From positions 1 to 52,271 of the forward strand of contig JAJRUM010000006.1 in NCBI GenBank assembly GCA_024277815.1: a stretch of DNA of 52,271 nt, in the 5' to 3' direction. This document shows positions 28,201 to 37,059 of the stretch, in pieces (positions within the stretch are counted from its first letter, which is position 1; each line of letters begins with the position of its first letter). The position numbers and the translations under genes were made by a program. Source of the stretch: Gammaproteobacteria bacterium (GTDB taxonomy: Bacteria > Pseudomonadota > Gammaproteobacteria > Xanthomonadales > SZUA-36). The notes beneath the pieces are model-generated. The model searched no databases, was not told the DNA's origin, and worked only from the letters and a program-made list of their open reading frames with translations.

Positions 28201-30717
28201 TTACCCTGAAAAACGCTTTTTCAGGTCCAATACAGCCTGCTTGGCCCAACGAACCGGCGCACTGGCCCGCCAACTGGTTGAAGCCAGTATTTCCTGTAAC
28301 TGCTGGTCACGCACGTCAACCTGGGCCTGCAACTCATTGACCCGGTACTTCAGATTAACCACCTGGCTGTGCAACCGACCTATTCTGACCTCATCAGAGG
28401 CGCCTGCGTGACGTGAACCTGCGGCGCGCTGACTATCCTCCAGTGCCTTGCGGGTCGCCTCCAGATAGCCGTGGCCGAATTTCTGGTCTGGCTCCAGGTG
28501 ATTGCCCTCGGCCCATTCGTTCCAGGCATTGATGAACACCAGCCGCTCCTCCCCCAGCAAGCGTCCATCGGTATTGGCAATCGCCCGCCCCAGCCAGGCC
28601 TGGTATTTCTCCGGCGTTGAACCCAGGAAAATACTGGCTCCTTGGGTGCGGCGTGCCCAGTTGTCCCAGGATGGCATTACGCACCTTAACCACTTGTAGG
28701 GAGGAATGGCTTTGGCCATCATCGTGTCGCTCAGTGCCTGGTAGGAATGGACAAAGTTATTGGCGCAAACATCTGCCACCGCCCCTTCCGCCCCGGCAAG
28801 TAACTCCGCATCTGCTTGCAGGCGGGGACCCTTGTTCCACCAGTCCGGTGCGAACTCCAGGGCCGAATCAAAATTGATCGCCACGGGATCACCCTTGTCC
28901 ATGCTCTCGACCCGGCACAGGTGGAGTTCGCCGAGGCCAGCCGTGCGTGCTTCCGCTCGCCATATTTCAGCCGTGCGCGCCGCATCAGGAAGGTTCTCAG
29001 TGCGGTAAACCAGAAACAACGGTTTGCCGTTAATCCGTATGTATCTTGGGTCCTCAAAGACCGGCAAAAGAGACTGAATATGGCGCCGGTCATCAGCTTC
29101 GCTGTAATCCTGCTTTATCAAAACCTGCTGGTCCTCACCGTCCCAGCGGCGCGTCCAGTTTTCGTTGGCCCAACAGATACAGAAGGGGAAATCCGGTTTG
29201 CCGGAACTGAGCATATCCTCAAGCGGACGTTCCAGCAGTCGGTGGCCGTTAAACCAGTAATGGTAGTAACAAAAACCTTCAATACCGTATTGTTTCGCCA
29301 GCTCAGCCTGAGCAACCCGTGTTGCTTCATCACGCAGGTCGTAATAACCCAGGTCTGCCGGCACATGCGGTTGGTAGTGCCCGGAAAACAGGGGTTCCGC
29401 TTTGGAAACATTGTGCCACTCGGTAAAGCCTTCCCCCCACCACTCATCATTTTCCTGAATCGGGTGGTATTGCGGCAGGTAAAAGGCAATCAGGCGCGGC
29501 GGTGGCAGGCTGTCATCCGTTGTCTCCGCCGCCAGGCGCGCAGCAGCCTCCTGCTGACTGACATCCAGGATATTTGCCATCAACTGGCTGGTGTTCTGAA
29601 AAGTGAAGTGATCCTCAACAAACGTCGTGCCTAGCTGGCTCAACCGCTCCAGCTCACTTTCATCCTGGTACAGCGCAACCACTTCCGCCGCAAAATCTGC
29701 AACGCTGTCCCGGGGCGTGGCCAGTGGGTCTATCCCCCCGATTCCTTCCAGGCCAATGGCGGTCGAAACCAGTGGCACCCCATGGTAGAGCGTCTCGATA
29801 ACCTTGCCTTTGACACCGGCACCAAACCTCAGCGGTACCACCATGATGCGCGTGCTGTCGTACAGGTCTTGCAGGTCTTTCTCACTCAAGCTGCCGAGGA
29901 TGCGGATGCTGTCAGACTGCAGCGCAGAGATTTCGGCGCTGGGATTCGCACCGACAACGTTAAAAACAATGTCCGGAATATGCGCTGTAACGAGCGGTAA
30001 AACCTGTTCACTGAACCAGGCGATTGCATCACCATTCGGACTGTGAGCGCAAGAACCGACAAACAGAAGCCCCTGCCGCTGGCTGAAATCACGTGGCGGA
30101 GTACGCACATCCCGATAGAAGAATAACGGTACCGTGAAGACCTTTTTATGCGGCAGTTTCGCCTTGATAAAACGTTCTTCGGTCTCACTGAAGGTCAAAA
30201 TGACATCGCTATTGGCAAAGATGAAATCTTCTTTCTGCTCGTAACGCTGTGCTTCCTCGAGGATTTCCGGCTTGTTTTCCAGCTCGGCTTTGCGCTGTAG
30301 CCTCAGGTAATGCAGATCATGGCACTGATAGATGATCGCCGCGTTGGTACAGCGCAGGACTGCCGGCAAAAAGCTGGCAGCCGGATCGGGTTTATGAAAA
30401 AAGACATAGTCGATGCCCTGGCCATGTTCCCGCAGCCAGTTTTCCCAGTTCTGCTCAAACCATTCGCCATCCAGGGTCTCGATACCCATTTTGTTGAGCT
30501 CGCTGGAATAGGGCTCAACGCGCTGAAAATCAGCCGGCAGGAACTTGACGTCCAGGCCAAGAGCCACCAACACCTCAAGATACATGAAGTTGGTGCGCGA
30601 GCCGGCAAACTGATCATATTGCGGTGCGGCATAGTCCACGAACAGCAGGGTTCGCTTTCTTTCCCATTTTTTTGCAGCCCCTGCCAGATCTGGAGCTTGG
30701 TTGGTTTTCCGGGTCAT
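28201..30717 (-). CDS. bifunctional GT4-like glycosyltransferase fused to a WbsX domain
   Basis: An 838-residue fusion. Residues about 20-405 are a GT-B glycosyltransferase (group 1/GT4-like): KRTLLFVDYAAPQYDQFAGSRTNFMYLE at the start, LLFVGSCAHSPNGDAI, and the sugar-nucleotide region VVPLRFGAGVKGKVIETLYHGVPLVSTAIGLEGI. Residues about 420-775 are a WbsX/GH99-like domain (IAFYLPQYHPIQENDEWWGEGFTEW, CWANENWTRRWDG, VFINAWNEWAEGNHLEP). The last ~60 residues form a likely coiled coil (RLHSQVVNLKYRVNELQAQV). Start is ATG 30717, preceded by a TTG and an AGGAT site. With the downstream WbsX gene it probably builds or tailors a surface polysaccharide, but the acceptor is unknown. Confidence 0.87.
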   Translation of the reverse strand: MTRKTNQAPDLAGAAKKWERKRTLLFVDYAAPQYDQFAGSRTNFMYLEVLVALGLDVKFLPADFQRVEPYSSELNKMGIETLDGEWFEQNWENWLREHGQGIDYVFFHKPDPAASFLPAVLRCTNAAIIYQCHDLHYLRLQRKAELENKPEILEEAQRYEQKEDFIFANSDVILTFSETEERFIKAKLPHKKVFTVPLFFYRDVRTPPRDFSQRQGLLFVGSCAHSPNGDAIAWFSEQVLPLVTAHIPDIVFNVVGANPSAEISALQSDSIRILGSLSEKDLQDLYDSTRIMVVPLRFGAGVKGKVIETLYHGVPLVSTAIGLEGIGGIDPLATPRDSVADFAAEVVALYQDESELERLSQLGTTFVEDHFTFQNTSQLMANILDVSQQEAAARLAAETTDDSLPPPRLIAFYLPQYHPIQENDEWWGEGFTEWHNVSKAEPLFSGHYQPHVPADLGYYDLRDEATRVAQAELAKQYGIEGFCYYHYWFNGHRLLERPLEDMLSSGKPDFPFCICWANENWTRRWDGEDQQVLIKQDYSEADDRRHIQSLLPVFEDPRYIRINGKPLFLVYRTENLPDAARTAEIWRAEARTAGLGELHLCRVESMDKGDPVAINFDSALEFAPDWWNKGPRLQADAELLAGAEGAVADVCANNFVHSYQALSDTMMAKAIPPYKWLRCVMPSWDNWARRTQGASIFLGSTPEKYQAWLGRAIANTDGRLLGEERLVFINAWNEWAEGNHLEPDQKFGHGYLEATRKALEDSQRAAGSRHAGASDEVRIGRLHSQVVNLKYRVNELQAQVDVRDQQLQEILASTSWRASAPVRWAKQAVLDLKKRFSG

Positions 30718-30760
30718 CAATATCCTGCAGCCCTGGCGCTGGGCTTGTTTGAGCAGACAG

Positions 30761-30788
30761 AGTATAGAACGGATTCAAATGCTGTTCA
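30761..30788 (-). promoter_or_regulatory. candidate sigma70-type promoter of the glycan operon
   Basis: On the minus strand TGAACA (30783-30788), a 16-bp spacer and TATACT (30761-30766) precede the glycosyltransferase ATG by 43 bases. The -10 matches five of six consensus bases and the -35 four of six. Not tested further. Confidence 0.35.
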
Positions 30789-30959
30789 GTACTTACAAAC
30801 CCTGAAGCACAACAGCGGAGAGCGCTAAACTCATGTTGCCGGCAAAGCCCAAAACATGCATTAAACCCGCAGCTTTTATTTTTGTGGGCTATACTTTTCT
30901 AAACTGGAGGTCGTGGAAGGGCCGTTGATAGTTTAATTCACTCATAAAAAATAAGAGAT

Positions 30960-32420
30960 TTGGATTATTTAAAGCAACTAACTGACTGGTTAAGTTCGAA
31001 TGAATCCGCGTTCTCGGCACTGGCTGCAATTCTGGTAATTGCAGGCGTTGCTTACGGTGCGATCAGATCATTTTATTCGTCTTTTAAAAGCGGTGACCAA
31101 ACCCGGGACACGGGTGCGCAACTACTTGCAGCACCGGCCAACCCCGAATCCGCACTCAATCCGGCCGACTCTGACCCATCCGCACCGATCTACAAGGATC
31201 ATTACTCAATCGCGGTAATGATGTTCAGAAGCCTGTCTAACTCTGAAGATGATGCCTATATAGCCGCAGGTATTTCATCTGAAATCATCGCTATGGTCAC
31301 ACCGATTCCGGATATCCGGGTCAGTTCCCGCCTCTCGTCTATCCAGTGGCAAGGCGATGAAAACGACGTCAAAAGCATGGCTGAGCATATGAATGCCGGG
31401 TTTGTGCTGACGGGCAGCCTGCAGCGCCAGGGTGAGCGTATACGTGTGGTGGGCCAATTGACGGATGTCGATGCTGACAACGAAATCTGGGCACATATCT
31501 ACGATCGGAATATTGAGGACCTGTTTGAAGTGCAGGCTGACATCGCCCGCTCAATTGTCGGCGCAATCCTCGGCGAGGTGCGATTGGCAGAAACACGGCT
31601 GATGCACAAAACGCCGGAGCACCAGCTGGATGCCTGGGGACTGGTGCAGAAAGCCTACTATTTCTGGCTCAATGCATTTTCTCCACAAGGCATATTCGAC
31701 GCCTGTGACTACCTGCGCCAGGCTTTGGTCATTGATCCCGAATACGCAACCGCAAACGCGGCACTGGCCATGCTGCTGACGCAGCAGATGAACGCCCGCA
31801 TCTGCAAAGACTACGAGGCCTGTGCCACGGAAGCCGAGGAGTTGATGGAAAAAGCCTACCTGCTGGCACCCAACGATATCGATGTATTGGAAAACGCCGG
31901 TGTCACCTGGATGAATATTGGCCAGGGGTTACGTGCACAACGGGCTTTGAGGCACTCGCTCGAACTGGCACCGCTGAACCTGGTGGCACGCGGCTACCTG
32001 GCACTGGCACTGGCGCTGACGGGCGGCGAAGCAGGTGCACAAGAAGCGCGGGAATTGATTGACGACAATCTGGCCACCGCGCCGAAACACCCTTCAGTGC
32101 CGTATTGGTATTTCTTCCAGTCCATTGCCGAACAATATCTAGGCAACCACGATGACAGCATTGAACTGGCGGGCAAGTGCCTGACCCGGCAGCCGGAATG
32201 GGTACACGGCTGGCTGGTGATTGCCAATTCGCAGTGCGAGAAAGACGACCTGGAAGCCGCCAACGTGGCGATTCAAAATGCAGCTGCAATCAACCCCTAC
32301 CTGACCGTACCGCTGTACGCACAGAACGTTTATCGCATCACCGGCAGCCAGGAAAAAGCCCTGCCCTTCGTCGGTGGTTTTGCCCGCCAGGGCATGATCG
32401 ATGACCAGCCAGCCCGGTAA
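30960..32420 (+). CDS. TolB-like/TPR membrane protein, first gene of the oxidative cluster
   Basis: A 486-residue protein with one N-terminal membrane helix (about 17-38), a linker, then the TolB N-terminal-like/FlgO-like domain common in TPR-adenylate cyclase proteins (SIAVMMFRSLSNSEDDAYIAAGISSEII, GFVLTGSLQRQGERIRVVGQL, IWAHIYDRNIEDLFEVQADIA) and several TPR units to the end. The start is TTG at 30960 after AAGAGA; no ATG fits the conserved frame. Two larger relatives lie at 40476-42233 and 47248-48945. It lacks both a cyclase and a wHTH domain. It is 19 bp from the SMP-30-like gene, so it may be a sensor or scaffold for the operon. Function is not known. Confidence 0.75.
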   Translation: MDYLKQLTDWLSSNESAFSALAAILVIAGVAYGAIRSFYSSFKSGDQTRDTGAQLLAAPANPESALNPADSDPSAPIYKDHYSIAVMMFRSLSNSEDDAYIAAGISSEIIAMVTPIPDIRVSSRLSSIQWQGDENDVKSMAEHMNAGFVLTGSLQRQGERIRVVGQLTDVDADNEIWAHIYDRNIEDLFEVQADIARSIVGAILGEVRLAETRLMHKTPEHQLDAWGLVQKAYYFWLNAFSPQGIFDACDYLRQALVIDPEYATANAALAMLLTQQMNARICKDYEACATEAEELMEKAYLLAPNDIDVLENAGVTWMNIGQGLRAQRALRHSLELAPLNLVARGYLALALALTGGEAGAQEARELIDDNLATAPKHPSVPYWYFFQSIAEQYLGNHDDSIELAGKCLTRQPEWVHGWLVIANSQCEKDDLEAANVAIQNAAAINPYLTVPLYAQNVYRITGSQEKALPFVGGFARQGMIDDQPAR

Positions 32421-32439
32421 CTTTTGAAAAGGAACGACT

Positions 32440-33558
32440 ATGCCGTTACTCGATAACACCTCGATTGAGTTGGTTTGCTCCGGACTGGGATATCCGGAGG
32501 GGCCGGTTTATTGCAGCAACGGTGACATCATCCTGGTCGAAATACGGGGTGACGAACGCAAAGATGCGGCGACTTGCGGTGCAGACAAGAACAAATTCTC
32601 ACCCTGCATTTCCAGAATCTCACCCACCGGCAAGCGCACCATCATCACCGAAATACCCGGCGGACCCAATGGTGCTGCCGTCGGCCCTGACGGCGCAATA
32701 TACATTTGTAATGACGGTGGTTTTGACTGGATACCCATACCACCGCCGCCGGCGGACCCCATCCTGTGGTTCGGCGGCAACCAGCCCGCCTGGTACAGCG
32801 GCGGGAAACTACAAAAAGTGGATCTCAGCACAGGCACCTTGACGGATATCTACACCGAGTGCAGCAGTCGCATGGTGCGGCAAACTGACCCGGCCAAAAA
32901 AATCGACCATTATGTCAAAGGGCTGGACTGGACACCGCCCTACCGGCTTTGCGGCCTGGACGACCTGGTGTTTGATAGCAGTGGCGGGATGTGGATAACC
33001 GACTACGGCAAGAAACGTGAGCGTGAGCAGGACGTGACGGCCATCTATTACGCAGCACCCGACGGCTCAGACATTCGCCAGATGATTTACCCGCTGATGT
33101 GCCCCAATGGCATCGCCCTGTCACCCAAAGGCGACAGGCTGTACTTTGCACTGACATTCGAACGCCGGATCATCTATTACAAATTATCGGCACCCGGCGT
33201 CATTGAGCCCAACCCTGTGACCATCGATGGTTCCTATCTGTTAACTGCTGATCTGCCCGGGCAGGCATTGCTTGATTCGATGGCGGTTGATGTCGACGGC
33301 AATGTATATGTTGCCACCATGCTGCCCGACGGGCTCAACCCGATGAGCAATGGTGGTATCACGACCATCTCGCCTGATGGCAAAAACATTGATTTTATTG
33401 AACTGAGTCCCGGCAATGGACTGCCCGCTCCAATGCCATCCAATATCTGTTTTGGCGATGACGACATGAAGACCGCTTACGTGACCTGTGGCGCTTCAGG
33501 ACACTTGCTCAAAATGCAGGCCTCAGTTCCAGGCCTGAAACTTGAATTCAACTGTTGA
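32440..33558 (+). CDS. SMP-30/gluconolactonase-like protein (LRE family)
   Basis: A six-bladed beta-propeller lactonase-like enzyme, 372 residues, no signal peptide. Candidate metal ligands seen: Glu20 in GYPEGPVY, an Asn in PGGPNGAAVGPDGAIYICNDGGFDW, CPNGIALSPKGDRLYF, and an Asp in LDSMAVDVDGNVYVAT. Family members hydrolyse lactones or act on related esters; its substrate here is unknown. It follows the TolB/TPR gene with 19 bp and a good ribosome site (AAAGGA) before ATG 32440. An unusual insertion with two cysteines (CGADKNKFSPC) interrupts the N-terminal blade. It precedes a haem protein pair, suggesting it acts on an oxidised product in the same pathway. Confidence 0.85.
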   Translation: MPLLDNTSIELVCSGLGYPEGPVYCSNGDIILVEIRGDERKDAATCGADKNKFSPCISRISPTGKRTIITEIPGGPNGAAVGPDGAIYICNDGGFDWIPIPPPPADPILWFGGNQPAWYSGGKLQKVDLSTGTLTDIYTECSSRMVRQTDPAKKIDHYVKGLDWTPPYRLCGLDDLVFDSSGGMWITDYGKKREREQDVTAIYYAAPDGSDIRQMIYPLMCPNGIALSPKGDRLYFALTFERRIIYYKLSAPGVIEPNPVTIDGSYLLTADLPGQALLDSMAVDVDGNVYVATMLPDGLNPMSNGGITTISPDGKNIDFIELSPGNGLPAPMPSNICFGDDDMKTAYVTCGASGHLLKMQASVPGLKLEFNC

Positions 33559-33645
33559 AGAATCTCCGATCAAATTCCGGATCCACATCCTGGATTCAAA
33601 ATAAATCATTGGTTCTTAGGGTAGAAACATTCCTGGGAGGGAGTT

Positions 33646-35847
33646 ATGGCCGATAAACAGCCAACACCGTGGCCGAAGAAAATTCTTAAGTGGGTACTGG
33701 TCAGCATTCCTGTTCTGCTGCTGATTGTCATTGCCGGTGCGTATGGTTACCTCTGGTATATCTCAAACTTTCAAAACATCCCTGAGCTCAGGCCGGTTGA
33801 TCGCATTGTCTACCTGAATGAGCAGAAAAATGCCTGCCTGCAGGATTCAGCAAACGCAGATGGCGAAACAGCCCCGGCGGATGATGATGACCCGCTTGCA
33901 ATACGCGCCACATCGTCCTACCAGGGCTGGTGCAATGATTACCGGCAGAACTTTTACCGTACCCCGCAAGGCACCGACTTCTTCGGCCTGCAATATGCCT
34001 GGTTACCCAGTCTGGAAAGGCCGGTGGGCAAGAAACAGCTGATTACACGCGAGTTTATGCGCCGGCTTGGCTTTGTTTATGACCCGTCCGAAAATATCAA
34101 CCCCAACAACCCCCTCGACATGCCTATCGGCCTGACCTGGCACTACGCCAAGGACAGCAACGATAAAATTATGGATGTCAGCTGTGCTGCCTGCCATTCG
34201 GGGCAAATGACCTACGAGGGAACGCTGATCCAGATCGATGGCAGCCCGGGTGGACATGCTTTGCCGGCACTGCAGCCCTCGCAGTTTTTACCCAATGTTT
34301 ACGCCTCCTTGTTCACTACGATGGTCAACCCCTTCAAGTTTTCCCGTTTCGCCGACAAAGTGCTGGTGGATGTGCCGGAAAAAGAGCTTTCTGCACAGAA
34401 AAAGCATCTGAAAAAGAAGGTTTGGAGCTCTATCTGGCAAGCGCTGGTGTTTGCCTGGTATAACCACGCGCTTTACCCCACGGTAGAAGGCTATGGGCGA
34501 ACGGATGGCCTCGGGCGCATCGCCAATACCGTTTATGGCGATGACTTGAGTCCGGACAACTATCGCATCGCCGATGCACCGGTGAATTACCCGCATGTAT
34601 GGGATATCTGGGCCTTTGACTGGGTGCAGTGGATGGGCTCTGTCAAGCAACCCATGGCGCGTAACCTCAATGAGTCCCTTGGCGTGCGCTCCAGGCTGGA
34701 TTTGACCAGCCCGGCAGGTGAAGGCCGCTACGATACCAGCGCGATGCTGCCGGAAATGCATTGCATTGAAATAACCCTGCAGCATCTGCAACCACCCACC
34801 TGGTCGGAAGAGCTGTTTGGTCCCATCGACAGGCAGCTGGCGGCGCAGGGCAAACAACTGTTTGAGCAGACCTGCAAGACCTGCCACGGCCCCTTTCCAA
34901 GCAACCCGGAAATACCGATCTCGGACCAGCCCATTGCCAAACGCACTGCCTGTGCGACCTGCCATGGGCCAAGTGTGACCGACCCGATAAAAGAAGATGC
35001 CGCCTCCGACAGTGATTACCACCAGGTGGCGACCCACCAACGAACCTATACGGCATACCCCGATCCGGATCCGGGCGATCATTATGAACTACAGACCAAG
35101 CGCTATGAGGTCTGGCAGGTTATCCACATTCCGCTGGAATACATTGGCACCGACCCGCAGTCGGCGTTGAATATGATCAACTACCGCTATGACATCAGTT
35201 CACTGAAGCCGGAAACCACTCCCATGACAGGGTGGGAACCGGGCATCAAGGAAGAAGCATGGTCGAACATCGATTTTGCAACCGGCTTGCGCTATATCGG
35301 CGGCCAGGTGAGGTTTTCGCAGTACGGCAACATGGGCATCATGGAAGGACCAAACGTGCTTGACCGGGCCGCCATGGAGGATCTCAACGGCTTCGGCGAA
35401 GAGGACAACCCATACGCCTGGCGCGCCTATCGGCCGCGACCGCTGCAGGGCATCTGGGCCACTGCGCCGTATTTACATAACGGCTCTGTACCCAGCATTT
35501 ACCAGTTGTTATTGCCCGCAGATGAACGCGACCAGACTTTCTACCTGGGCCGCAAGGAATTTAACCCGGCGACGCTTGGGCTGAGGGTAGAGAAATACAA
35601 AAATGCCTTCAAGTTCGACACTACAAAGACTGGTAACTCGAACCTTGGCCACGAATTTGACGACGGGCTCTGCGGCAGCGGTGTCATCGGATTCCAGATT
35701 CCGGAGCGCCCCGGGTTCTGCCGTCAATTCACAGAACGCGAACGCATGGCATTGCTGGAGTACCTGAAAATTCATGATGATGGCAAACGGCCAAACCCCC
35801 GTACGGCACCCCATTGCAGCAACTCAAAATGGCCGGAGAAAGCCTGA
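33646..35847 (+). CDS. membrane-anchored RoxA/MauG-like cytochrome c with three haem motifs
   Basis: A 733-residue protein with an N-terminal membrane anchor (about 12-34), exported side facing the periplasm. It carries three CxxCH motifs: C180-AAC-H184, C410-KTC-H414 and C436-ATC-H440. The C-terminal part (RPRPLQGIWATAPYLHNGSVPSIYQLL) is the conserved haem pocket region of the cytochrome c peroxidase/MauG superfamily; overall length and spacing recall the rubber oxygenase RoxA/RoxB group, which oxidatively cleaves polyisoprene. Those known enzymes have two haems, so the third is notable. Preceded by a strong ribosome site (GGGAGGGAG), and its TGA overlaps the ATG of the catalase-like gene. 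RoxA-like chemistry is inference from resemblance. Confidence 0.78.
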   Translation: MADKQPTPWPKKILKWVLVSIPVLLLIVIAGAYGYLWYISNFQNIPELRPVDRIVYLNEQKNACLQDSANADGETAPADDDDPLAIRATSSYQGWCNDYRQNFYRTPQGTDFFGLQYAWLPSLERPVGKKQLITREFMRRLGFVYDPSENINPNNPLDMPIGLTWHYAKDSNDKIMDVSCAACHSGQMTYEGTLIQIDGSPGGHALPALQPSQFLPNVYASLFTTMVNPFKFSRFADKVLVDVPEKELSAQKKHLKKKVWSSIWQALVFAWYNHALYPTVEGYGRTDGLGRIANTVYGDDLSPDNYRIADAPVNYPHVWDIWAFDWVQWMGSVKQPMARNLNESLGVRSRLDLTSPAGEGRYDTSAMLPEMHCIEITLQHLQPPTWSEELFGPIDRQLAAQGKQLFEQTCKTCHGPFPSNPEIPISDQPIAKRTACATCHGPSVTDPIKEDAASDSDYHQVATHQRTYTAYPDPDPGDHYELQTKRYEVWQVIHIPLEYIGTDPQSALNMINYRYDISSLKPETTPMTGWEPGIKEEAWSNIDFATGLRYIGGQVRFSQYGNMGIMEGPNVLDRAAMEDLNGFGEEDNPYAWRAYRPRPLQGIWATAPYLHNGSVPSIYQLLLPADERDQTFYLGRKEFNPATLGLRVEKYKNAFKFDTTKTGNSNLGHEFDDGLCGSGVIGFQIPERPGFCRQFTERERMALLEYLKIHDDGKRPNPRTAPHCSNSKWPEKA

Positions 35848-37052
35848 TGCTTAACAGGATAAAGCACTTTAGCAAACGCTTTTTGAAATGGCTTGCGCTG
35901 GCATCAGCCGCCTGGCTGGGACTGGTTTTGATCGCCCTCGCCTGGCAAATGATCAGCGCCAAGGTCCGGGATCCGGATGCCGACCTGGTCAAACAGGAAA
36001 TGCAACCGGCGGTTACCGAGATCGTTGAATCAGCCAGGGAAATTGTCAGCATTTATAGAACCCCGGAATATAAACGCGATGCCCACTCCAAAGCCCATGG
36101 TTGCGTCAGGGCCAACATGGAAGTGTTGCAGAATGAAAGCCAGTACCGCTACGGCATCTTTGCGAAGCCTGCCCGTTACGAGGCATGGGTACGTTTTTCC
36201 AATGGCACGACACCGGCAATCCCGGACTATAAACGTGATGCCCGGGGTATGGCTATCAAGGTCATGGGTGTTGAGGGCAAACAATTGCTGCCTGCCGCGC
36301 TGGCCGGCAGCACGCAGGATTTCCTGATGATTAACTCACCGGTGTTTTTTGTGCGCCGTATTGATGAATACCAGCAGTTGATGAACGACACCGCCCACGG
36401 CAAGCCTTTCAGGTATTTCTTTGCCAACTATTCGGTCAACCCGTTCAAATGGAAGTTACGGCAATTGGTGGTCGCCCTGAGTACGCGTAAGCCACCACCG
36501 GCAACGCCATTCTCGACCCAGTATTACAGCATGTCGGCCTATAAACTCGGCCCCAATGACGTTAAATTCAGTTCCAAAGCCTGTAATGCCATTTCCACCG
36601 AAGGCATTGATGACAAGCACCCCAATTTCTTGCGTGAAAGCCTCAAAAGCGTGCTCAGAAAACAGGACGTCTGCATGGAGTTGATGGTGCAGATTCGCGA
36701 CCCGGACGCACGCATGCCGATCGAAGACACGACCGTTGAGTGGTCTGAGAAGGTCTCCCCTTTCGTCTCGGTTGCCCGTTTGCTGATCCCGCGCCATGAT
36801 TTTGACACGCCGCAACAGAACCGCATGTGTGAGGATATTTCGATGAACCCCTGGCACGGTATTGCAGCCCACCAGCCCATCGGCAAGATCAATGAAATGC
36901 GTAAAGAACTGTACCTGCACACCGCAGCATTCAGGCGCATGCGAAATGGCGTTATGTTGGTAGAACCGGACAGTTGGTGCGACAGCCTGAAAGAATATTG
37001 TCCTCAGTCGGCTGCTGCTGAACCACTGGCAACCCCGCCACCCACTGAATAA
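35847..37052 (+). CDS. catalase-related haem protein (allene-oxide-synthase/catalase superfamily)
   Basis: A 401-residue protein with an N-terminal membrane helix (about 14-34) and a single-domain catalase-like fold. Catalase-type features: distal-side HSKAHGCVR with His80/His84, RYEAWVRFSNG, the haem-face DFLMINSPVFFVRR, and a C-terminal RxxxY motif (Arg352, Tyr356 in MRKELYLH) that would supply the proximal haem ligand. It is much shorter than true catalases. Relatives handle lipid hydroperoxides or act as haem-dependent oxygenases. I chose ATG 35847, overlapping the previous stop (TGATG) with GGAG eight bases before it, rather than an ATG 33 bases upstream. The MFS gene follows after 7 bp. 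Cosynthesis with the cytochrome is likely. Confidence 0.82.
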   Translation: MLNRIKHFSKRFLKWLALASAAWLGLVLIALAWQMISAKVRDPDADLVKQEMQPAVTEIVESAREIVSIYRTPEYKRDAHSKAHGCVRANMEVLQNESQYRYGIFAKPARYEAWVRFSNGTTPAIPDYKRDARGMAIKVMGVEGKQLLPAALAGSTQDFLMINSPVFFVRRIDEYQQLMNDTAHGKPFRYFFANYSVNPFKWKLRQLVVALSTRKPPPATPFSTQYYSMSAYKLGPNDVKFSSKACNAISTEGIDDKHPNFLRESLKSVLRKQDVCMELMVQIRDPDARMPIEDTTVEWSEKVSPFVSVARLLIPRHDFDTPQQNRMCEDISMNPWHGIAAHQPIGKINEMRKELYLHTAAFRRMRNGVMLVEPDSWCDSLKEYCPQSAAAEPLATPPPTE

Positions 37053-37059
37053 TGAGTAG

